In this document: in pieces, positions 56,601 through 64,000 of the stretch
Layout of the letters: every line of letters begins with the position of its first letter
How positions within the stretch are numbered: position 1 is the stretch's first letter
Translations under genes and position numbers: made by a program
The notes under the pieces: generated by a model
The model's database searches: none
Seen by the model: only the letters and a program-made list of their open reading frames with translations
Told to the model about the DNA's origin: nothing
Assembly (NCBI RefSeq): GCF_030463565.1
Contig: NC_134676.1
Coordinates: 28,707,228 to 28,771,227 of the forward strand
DNA: 64,000 nt
Reading direction: 5' to 3'
Source of the DNA: Pelecanus crispus
Taxonomy: Eukaryota; Chordata; Aves; Pelecaniformes; Pelecanidae

Positions 56601-59600
56601 CGGCCAACTCCCCCCAGTTTCTATACTGAGCATGATGTCACATGGTATGGAATAGCCCTTTGGTCAGTGTGGATCAGCTGTCCTGGCTGTGCCCCCTCCC
56701 AGTTTCTTGTGCACCTGGCAGAGCGTGGGAAGCTGAAAAGTCCTTGACTAGCATAAGCAGTACTTTACAACAACTAAAATATCAGTGTGTTCTCAGCATT
56801 CTTCTCATGCTAAATCCAAAAGACAGCACTATGCCAGCTACTAGGAAGAAAATTAACTCTATCCCAGCCAAAACCAGGACAGGAAGCTCCAAATCTATGG
56901 TGGTTCCTGGGAGCTCAACAAGGGGGAAGGCATGTCTTGGCAACTAGACCAGCGCTGTGGGCAGGGCCGTATATTTTGTGTTCATGGGAGCGCTCAGCTG
57001 TGTTAGATGAGGGTCTTAGTAACAAGGGCAAGGTAATTAGGGGCTGAGCTGCCACAGGAATGGCTTGGGGGTGAAGTTCCCTTGGAAGACTACTTCTGTC
57101 CCAATGGCAAATTCAGCTAGCATTGAATGATGAATGTGGGAGCTGATCACAAACCTGGCATCCGCAGAGCCAGTGAAGCAGTTTTGGAAGCTACTGGCGA
57201 GGTACTTCAGAAAGGAAGACTTGGCTGAACAGAATCAAGGACAGTTTCATGGGAACTTGGATGCTAGATTTGGGTTTGGGATATATATGGAATGGGTTGT
57301 TTCAGGCACCAGGGGTTAGGGATTGGGATGGACGAGAGGGTGGAGGGGCTACTTCTGTCTGTAGGGAGGGCAGATGGGTGTGGATGAGGCCAAGAAGTGC
57401 CCTTACCCTGAAATGAAGCATGGAAACCTGTTCCAAAACTCTTGAGTACTACTGATCTGAAGAAAATCCACCATTTCAATACTAACGTACTTCAGTATCA
57501 GAATGTACACTGTATCAGATATGCAACAGAGGAAAGATGTTACTCATCTGGTATGCTATTCTTAGTGAATATTAATTGTTTATGCAAATAACAATATCAC
57601 TGAATTAAAAAATTACCACAGTAAAAGCAATGTTTTTGCTTTATGCAGAATCCGAAACATTGGCATTATGGCCCACATTGATGCAGGGAAAACTACGACA
57701 ACAGAGAGAATGCTGTATTATTCTGGATATATAAGAACACTCGGAGGTTAGAAATACTTTTTGTATTTCAGTAGCTTTGAGAGATTTAACAGTATACAAT
57801 AACATGCAATGCAGTTAGAGGTTGCTGGTAGAATACTTAGAAGCCAGTTGTTTCAAAGTTGTGCTGCCATATAATGAAATTCTAATGCACATTTCATTAT
57901 GTTCTAAGGCAGTTGTACTTTGAGAAATAATAGATTCATAGTTTTCTTTTAGTGCATTATGTTTTGTTTAACATTTCCTTAGAGGGTCTCCTTGTTTTAC
58001 TCGTCATTCATTAGCTGCTCTGGTAAAGCTGTTTCTTCAGTTTTCTTCTGACCTGTAAAGAAACCAGATTAACAAAAAGTAACCATTTCTTTTGAAAGCC
58101 ATAGCACAAGAATTCCTTGCTTCAACAACTCTCACAGAATTCTTCAAGGTTGAAAGGGTGACAGCAGCCTCGATTTGTGCTACTTTTTGACATTTTAAAT
58201 TTCATTCCCTGTTCTCTACTGTGTATGAGAATGGTAGAAGATGTTAGGCTTGTGGAGTGGTTGAACTTGGTAGCCTGCTTGTTTATAAATGTGGAACTGC
58301 TTTTCTTTTTATTAAAAATTAAAAAGAAAAACCACAAGCAAAACCCAACCCCTTACTTGTTTGTTTTGGGGGTTGTTGTTTTTTTTGTTTTTTTTTAAGT
58401 TTAGTTTTAACTTAATTACATTACTACGTTTTAAAATGTCAGTCACATTCCATAGAATGAGTGCAGCCAGGTTTTTTAAAACTAGTTTGTTCATGATCTT
58501 GGACTTTGCCTTAGTTTTTAAGTTTCTCATGGTGTTACTAGTTTTAAGAACAACAGAAAGGTTGTTGGAATTGCTTGTCTTTGACTTACAGAGTGTTTGT
58601 TCCCTGGAAAGGCGAGCCTGGGTAAATTAGTTGATGTAATTTTCTGAAAAAGGCTAGTTTTCATAGCTTATACATATATAAAAGGGACAGTATTTCCAGA
58701 TCTCTCTTGGCATCTGTATTCCAAGACAGTTTCAGCTTTTGAATGATTTACCTACCCAACTGTATTCCTGCTTCCTGTTCACAGATGTTGATGATGGGGA
58801 CACAGTGACAGATTTTATGGTACAAGAGCGAGAACGTGGTATTACCATTCAGTCTGCTGCTGTTACATTTGACTGGAAGGACTACAGAATCAATCTGATT
58901 GACACCCCAGGTACTACACTTCAGCAGTACTCACATTATTAGGGGAGAGTAGATGAGGTGGGCTGTCATTGAATCTAAGTCTTAGTTTTAAATATGGTGC
59001 AATATTTAATTGGTTTAATTGCGTCAGTAAAATGGCCTGTACTGAGCTCTGTTTAGCTTTGACTCATTCATGTTTGCTGGTGCCTAATCTAGCTTGTTTA
59101 AAGTGAGCTCAGACATTTCCACACTAAATTGCTCTCAGTTCTGGGATTGCAATGTAACAGTCTTGCGTGTTTAAAAGACTGACGGGTGTATTTCTCTGCA
59201 AGTGAAGACAGGGTTGTTTTGACGTGGTTTAAAAAAAAAAAAAAGAAAAAAAAGAATTGTAATGACCTGTTGATGTTGCCGCTTGAATTATGATGGTATA
59301 AAAGGAGGATTGTTTTTAGGTCATGTGGACTTTACAGTGGAAGTTGAGCGTTGCTTGAGAGTCTTGGATGGAGCAGTAGCAGTGTTTGACGCTTCGGCTG
59401 GTGTTGAGGTAAAAATAACTGGTAGATATTTTTTTGTCTAACAACTTAGTTCAGTCTGAAATAATAAGAATAGTACAGAGACATTGCTCTGTATTATCTC
59501 TTGCAATGCTTTGATCAAAATTCAGCTTCAGGAAGCTGAGCATTTAATTTTAAGTCCTGTAGTGTACAGGAATTTCCATGGTAATAAGGGGCAAATAAGT

Positions 59601-61275
59601 GGGATTCCTGTTAAAGTCTCGGGGGGTTTTGTTGTTTTGTTGCTGTCCTTTACAAATGTTGATTGAGGTGAATGCTTCTGGCTAGCTCCACAAGTGGAAA
59701 GAAATTAATATCTGTTCATTTCTCATTTTCAGAGTTTATGTAGAAAATGAGTCATTTTCAGCCAGAATTTCTCCCTCCCCAGTGGCCTTTTTAACATGTC
59801 CTTTGGGGCATAGTGCAGAAAAGGTGGAGTCAGGCTGGAATTTGACTTTATAGCATGAGATGTTTTGAGTAGTTCAATCCTGTAGAAAAGTTACATGATG
59901 TGAAATCGCTGTGTTCCATGGGACATACCTTTTTCCTAGATAAGGGGTGAGAGAACTCTTGATCAGTGAGAGTCACGTTATTTAACTTGCTATTGCCATC
60001 ATATATGAACCTGAACTGAGTAACAGCTCCCACTCACAACAATAAAACAATTAGATCTGCTTGTGTTTTTTCTAAAACTGTGTAGGAAACTCTTGCATTA
60101 TTTCCATGTATTGGTAAGAGACTATTTCTGAATCTGAACTGATTTTCATATATACCTGTTTTAACTTTCAAATAAAAATGCATGTCATAAATGGCTCAGT
60201 AGTACACAAATTACTAGCAAAACCACCGTAGTTTTTAGTGTTGTATGTGTAGCCACAGAAATGCTTGCCTGTGTGTGCTTAAGTGACTTTGCAATAAAGT
60301 CTTAAGTCTCTGCATTACTGAGTTTTTTCTGTACATGTCCCCTGTAATGCTTAGTTTCTCTCCATGTTCCCTTGCCTGTATGCTGGTGTGCCCTTAGTGG
60401 AGGAGAGGGAATGATGACAGCTGAGAGACAGATGAGACAAAGCTGCTTGCGGAGTTCATCTGTGCTGCTAGATACGGGATCGTCGCAACACTTTCAGCAC
60501 GGTTCCCTTCTGTACTCTGAACTCAGTCCCTCAGCGGTATTGGGGAGTGTACGGTTCAGCTATTGGCACTAATGTTTACATTTTGTCTTTTGCTTTAGGC
60601 CCAAACACTGACAGTGTGGAGACAAGCGGACAAACATCAGATACCACGAATTTGCTTTTTGAACAAGATGGACAAAACCAGGGCAAGGTATTTAGACAGT
60701 TATTTTAATCATTGCTAAAAACCTTGTAAGATAATGTATCTAATCAAGTTAAAGTTTTTCTCTTAAGCATAGAGCAACCCAGTTATGTTAATACTTACTA
60801 TATACATCTTTGATTATGCAGATGTATATTTTTGTGTAATTGTAGGAGTAATTTTTGCAGTAAATAAGGAATGGTAAAGCTGTTTTACTATGTCATTAAG
60901 TTTTGTGTAACTTAGTATCTTTTTTTAATATAGTTTTACATATGCTGTTGAGAGTATCAAACAAAAGTTGAAGACAAACCCTTTGCTTTTACAGGTAAGC
61001 TTAGAAATTAAATGTTTATTTGTTTTCCTTCGAATGGAACTCCTTTCTTAATTTTTTGCAGCTGTCTAAAATCTCCACTCTATTTGCAGTTGCCCATTGG
61101 GGAAGCCAAGACCTTCAGAGGACTGGTTGACGTTGTGACAAAGGAACAAATAATTTGGAAACCTACTTCTGATTTGGATGATGGAAAAAATTTTGAGCAA
61201 AAGCCGCTGCTGGAGGCTGATGACCCCAGCCTGTTCCAAGAAGTCCAGGATGCCAGAAGTATCTTAATAGAACAA
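53567..61275 (+). CDS. GFM2: GFM2 mitochondrial ribosome-releasing factor 2 (EF-G2mt), 5' part
   Basis: Nine coding exons in phase: 53567-53629, 54174-54240, 56031-56076, 57649-57746, 58785-58910, 59320-59408, 60599-60687, 60934-60994, 61090-61275. They total 825 nt and 275 residues, roughly the first third of a protein of nearly 780 residues in human. EF-G2mt is a GTPase that works with the mitochondrial recycling factor to split ribosomes after termination. Residues 1-17 are Arg/Lys/Ser-rich and free of acid, as in a mitochondrial targeting peptide. GTPase motifs: G1 AHIDAGKT at 67-74, G2 RERGIT at 107-112, G3 DTPGH at 131-135, G4 NKMD at 185-188. G5 and domains II-V lie beyond the window. 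No frameshift or stop seen. The N-terminal exon joining depends on one acceptor choice (see coding exon 2). Confidence 0.93.
54174..54240 (+). CDS. GFM2: GFM2 second coding exon (residues 22-44), ambiguous acceptor
   Basis: The downstream frame requires CCACCAG|gtataa to leave phase 1, reading [15 protein letters not shown], which fits the human NCSSLPG segment as I recall it. Two acceptors compete: cag| at 54167-54169 (exon from 54170) and gaag| at 54171-54173 (exon from 54174). Only the second keeps the ATG at 53567 in frame. With the first, translation would have to start at the ATG at 54180. Confidence 0.65.
56031..56076 (+). CDS. GFM2: GFM2 third coding exon (residues 44-59)
   Basis: A 46-nt exon. 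Acceptor ttgtctccag|GGGATG, donor TATCCAG|gtgcgt. It encodes [14 protein letters not shown], matching the stretch before the GTPase domain. Found by phase and similarity; too short for an open-frame call. Confidence 0.85.
56315..56886 (-). mobile_element. solo LTR, family A copy 4, with 5-bp target duplication GGAAG
   Basis: A 562-bp element (56320-56881) flanked by an exact GGAAG at 56315-56319 and 56882-56886. Ends are TGTCGTGGTTTAGCCCC and ...AACCAGGACA. It sits in the GFM2 intron between coding exons 3 and 4, antisense to the gene. It keeps the perfect 16-bp palindrome AGCAGCGATCGCTGCT at 56582-56597 and an AAT-rich microsatellite near 56465-56520. No retroviral genes. Confidence 0.92.
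57649..57746 (+). CDS. GFM2: GFM2 fourth coding exon (residues 59-92), G1/P-loop
   Basis: Acceptor ttatgcag|AATCCG, donor CGGAG|gttaga (weak beyond GT). It encodes [20 protein letters not shown] and [12 protein letters not shown], with the P-loop at AHIDAGKT. Confidence 0.96.
58785..58910 (+). CDS. GFM2: GFM2 fifth coding exon (residues 92-134), G2 and G3
   Basis: Acceptor gttcacag|ATGTTG, donor CCCCAG|gtacta. It encodes [20 protein letters not shown] and ends ...NLIDTP(G), carrying switch I and the start of switch II. Confidence 0.96.
59320..59408 (+). CDS. GFM2: GFM2 sixth coding exon (residues 134-163)
   Basis: Acceptor gtttttag|GTCATG, donor GTTGAG|gtaaaa. It encodes [20 protein letters not shown] and VFDASAGVE. 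The junction splits the G3 motif DTPGH. Confidence 0.96.
60599..60687 (+). CDS. GFM2: GFM2 seventh coding exon (residues 164-193), G4
   Basis: Acceptor tgctttag|GCCCAA, donor GGCAAG|gtattt. It encodes [20 protein letters not shown] and LNKMDKTRA. The NKMD guanine-specificity motif is intact. Confidence 0.95.
60934..60994 (+). CDS. GFM2: GFM2 eighth coding exon (residues 193-213)
   Basis: A 61-nt exon. Acceptor taatatag|TTTTAC, donor TTACAG|gtaagc. It encodes [20 protein letters not shown]. Ends in phase 0. Confidence 0.93.
61090..61275 (+). CDS. GFM2: GFM2 ninth coding exon (residues 214-275)
   Basis: Acceptor tatttgcag|TTGCCC, donor GAACAA|gtaaag. It encodes [20 protein letters not shown] and ends ARSILIEQ. 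This is the G' subdomain of the EF-G family. It is the last exon in the window. Confidence 0.95.
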
Positions 61276-61324
61276 GTAAAGTTCTAAAGTAAATACATAA
61301 TATATTTAAAACTGTTATTTAGAA

Positions 61325-62090
61325 CAGTAGAAGAAATAGGCTGAAAGGGGCCTCTGGAAGTGTCTGGTGCAGTGAGCTGCTCAAAGCAGGGATAACTTCA
61401 GCATTAGATCAGGTTGCTCAGGCCTTGTTGAGTTTTCAGGTCTCTAAGGAAGGAGATTACAATCTGTCTAGGCAGGCTGATCATCCTTGTAGTGAAATGT
61501 TATTTCTTTTTGTGCAACGGGAATTTACCATTTTGCAACCTGTGACAGTGCCACTTGTTCTTTCCTTGTGTGCCTCTGAGAAGAATCTGGCTCTGTTTTC
61601 CCTGAAGTAGGGCCACCAGCACCACCATTTCAAGTAGTAAGAGATAGCATTTGCATCTTCCCTTAGCCCCTCCCAAGTTAGAAAAACCCATGTCTCTGGG
61701 CTTCCAGCTGCTCTCCAAACCACTTTAGTGGTTTTCCACTGGACTTCCCACAATTTGTCAGCCTCTCTTGTGTTGGGGAACCTGAAAGCAGACTGTTTTA
61801 GATGCAGCTTCACAAGTGCAGGGTAGCGACCACTTGCCCTCATCCACTGGATATGCTCTTGCTGATGCAGCCCAGTATGCAGATAGCCTTTGTCACTGGA
61901 AGGGGATGGGGCTGAATCATGCTCACTTTTCCAGCAGCACCCTCTGGTTGACTTCTGCAGAGCTGTTTCCTAGGTAGTTGATCCCCACTCTTTATCAGTG
62001 CAGCAATTTGTTCTGTCCCAGGTGCAAGATTCTGCATCTGCCCTTATTGAACTAATTTCACATTTTCTTCACTTCCTTTCCATCCATCAA
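61325..62090 (-). mobile_element. CR1 LINE 3' half, old, in GFM2 intron
   Basis: On the + strand it follows the reverse CR1 order for about 760 bp: 'gtgagctgctcaaagcaggg', 'gatcaggttgctcaggcctt', 'gtgcctctgagaagaatctg', 'gatgcagcccagtatgcag', 'gtcccaggtgcaagattctg'. The RT frame is broken by many changes. It is the longest and among the most diverged CR1 pieces here, and is antisense to GFM2. Confidence 0.88.
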
Positions 62091-64000
62091 AGATGCTTAA
62101 TGCACATTGGAAATGTTAATATGTGATGGCAAAACATGCTGAATATAGAGAGTTGGACTCCCTGGCCGTACAATATGTGTGTAAAAAGGAAAATACTCCC
62201 TGCTTTATAAATAGGGAACTGAAGAAAGCAGACACCAGGTTTAGCATTCAGTTGGCTAACATGGCATCTTGTACTGTCTTAGATGCCAGAAGATACTTGG
62301 GACATTCACATGAGGCCTCCAGATGTGACCCAGAACCTACAGGGTAACTATACCCTTCTGGAGTGGCAGCTAGAAGCTGGATGGGATGTTGCAGGCTGGT
62401 CAAAATGGCACTAAATACTGTGTTAGAGGCAGCTGAATCCCACCATAAGTCTTGCTCCAGATCCATCCAAAAACTGCATGGGAGAGATGAGAAAAGAACA
62501 GCATAAATATTTCTTTAACATAAATTGTCATACTGTGAAGCTAAGAAGGATAATAGAAACTTAATCTACTTGATACCAGGTTTTGCACAGCTGACAGTTT
62601 AGAAGGCGTGAAGAATGGAAGAATAAATGGAAGTAAAAAGAATAATCTGTCTGTTGACCAGAGCAGAACATTTGAAATAGTTTGTCCAGAGTGTTTTTCT
62701 TCTCCCCTCAGCTGGCATTTTAAGGTCCCACATCATTTTGTGTCATTTATATAATTATATTGGAAGAGTTGGTTGTACTTGAGAGACTCTGAGCAAGTCT
62801 TCTCTCCATGAAAAAATTTTTCTTTTTTTTTTTACATTTGATTTGTTTTTGTACAACTTAAAAGTGTAGTAGTGATTACATTTGAATGCATACTTTTGTA
62901 AGCAAAAATATGGGAGATTAACAACTATGTTTATCTCGGATATTGATCCATTTTGCTGGAAGGGCTGCCCTCCATACAGCTTTGAATAACATTGTGCAAG
63001 CACATAAACAATTGATGCTAGGCTTTCAGTTTCCCTTGAAACATCAGAATCGGAGAGATCTATTTTATATTGCTCTGAGTTCAGTAGAACACAAACACAA
63101 TCTGGTTTTCAAAATTCCCAGGTTTTAAATGGGGATGCTATTACTCAGCCTCTTGTCTTAAGAAATGTATTGTCAGCTAGAAAGCATTGTAAGAACAGTG
63201 TTGGGGTTTTTTCCTGTGGTTTCTGGGCCCTTCCTGAAGCAGGAAGGGGTGGGCAAGTAGTGTGGTAATTGAGATAACCTTGTGTCCGTAAAATATTTTT
63301 TTATATGCTTTCTATCCTATTAATACTCCTTACCAGAAGCACTGTCAAATGTAGTAGTCTGTATACCAGCCATCTTGTACACTTTGCTTTAATTAAATGA
63401 ATGCTTTCTTTTATCTCTCGTGTTTTAACTATTAGCTTGATCAGACTTCTAATTGCTTATCAAGGATTCATTTCACTATTTGGTCAATTGCTGACATAGC
63501 CACTAGAGGGGGCAAAGAGCCTTTCTGCACTTAAGGCGATCGGAGTCTGTGACAGTGCAAAGGGGATGTGTGAGACGAGGTTTAAAGAGTAGTTAATTTA
63601 TTTGTCAAGCTAAGTGGTACAGTTTGAAAACACAGATGAGCTCTTGGACCTACAAGCCTTTGCCATGAAGAAGGTCAAAATGCCCTGAAGGCTTGTCTGT
63701 TTTTTCCAGCTGTGTGTCTGTTGGCTTGCAAAGGTTACTTGCTGCTTACTTCAGACTTCGCCTTGTTCGCAGATCTGAAATACATTCAGTTATACCCTTC
63801 ATGGCTGTCACTGTACGGCCACAGGCTCTTTCAGTTTCAGGGAGAAGTAGAAGCATTCTCTCCCCCACTGATGTTTTGCGTGACAGCAGCTTTATGAGTA
63901 GATTTCCCCCGCCCCCCGTCCTTTCTTGAAACTTTCATTTCCGTATTTTTCTGTGCCTTGAGTTTATGATCTCTGATGTCTTTAAAGGTTTTGTTCCTGC
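62091..64000 (+). other. GFM2: GFM2 intron, continues beyond the window
   Basis: I searched for the next GFM2 exon (expected to start with a VADLDDEF-like reading) and do not see it, so the intron after the ninth coding exon is at least 2.7 kb. Nothing else recognisable; a C-rich run lies near 63907-63920. Confidence 0.6.

Noticed and set aside
60934-61287. Reading through from the GFM2 eighth into the ninth coding exon as one exon
   Set aside because: The intron between 60995 and 61089 is very short (95 bp), but it has good GT and AG sites, and the reading through it does not match the family.
1-64000. CRISPR arrays, bacterial operons, tRNA or rRNA genes
   Set aside because: None seen. Repeats are dispersed eukaryotic elements, and the genes are spliced nuclear genes.

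Overview
The window is vertebrate nuclear DNA and almost certainly avian. It has small introns for a vertebrate, many CR1 LINE fragments (including one 3' end with the typical 8-bp ATTCTATG tail repeats), CpG-island promoters, and solo LTRs of a type I associate with bird genomes. I assembled three protein-coding genes by joining exons at splice sites and checking reading phase: FAM169A (+ strand, complete), NSA2 (- strand, complete) and the 5' third of GFM2 (+ strand, cut by the window end). In human 5q13.3 the same three genes are neighbours with the same relative orientations, so this is conserved synteny. In chicken that region is, as I recall, Z-linked, so Z linkage here is an inference only.

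Layout. 1-10.3 kb is gene-free and holds degraded CR1 pieces plus three solo LTRs (two of one family, one of another). 10.3-11.6 kb is a CpG island, taken as the FAM169A promoter and non-coding first exon. A 14.5-kb first intron follows. The twelve FAM169A coding exons run from 25.58 to 41.41 kb and give a predicted 675-residue protein. NSA2 lies tail-to-tail with it (47.24-51.7 kb, six coding exons, 260 residues, the length I know for the human protein). NSA2 and GFM2 are head-to-head and share a CpG island at about 51.26-52.37 kb. GFM2 coding exons run from 53.57 to 61.28 kb and cover the first 275 residues, with GTPase motifs G1 to G4. The window ends inside a GFM2 intron.

Roles. FAM169A encodes a nuclear-envelope/lamin-associated protein (SLAP75). 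NSA2 is a 60S ribosome assembly factor. GFM2 is the mitochondrial ribosome-recycling GTPase (EF-G2mt). NSA2 and GFM2 therefore pair cytosolic ribosome assembly with mitochondrial ribosome recycling under one bidirectional promoter.

I found no bacterial-type system, CRISPR array or clearly new system. The points worth following are unusual splice choices: a GC-AG intron, a NAGNAG acceptor, frame-deciding tandem donor and acceptor sites, and an ATG-only coding exon. Others are a GNAT-like signature in FAM169A, and a family of four solo LTRs with exact 5-bp target duplications, one of which puts an intact CRE palindrome in GFM2 intron 1. All exon calls are from reading alone, with no transcript or alignment support.
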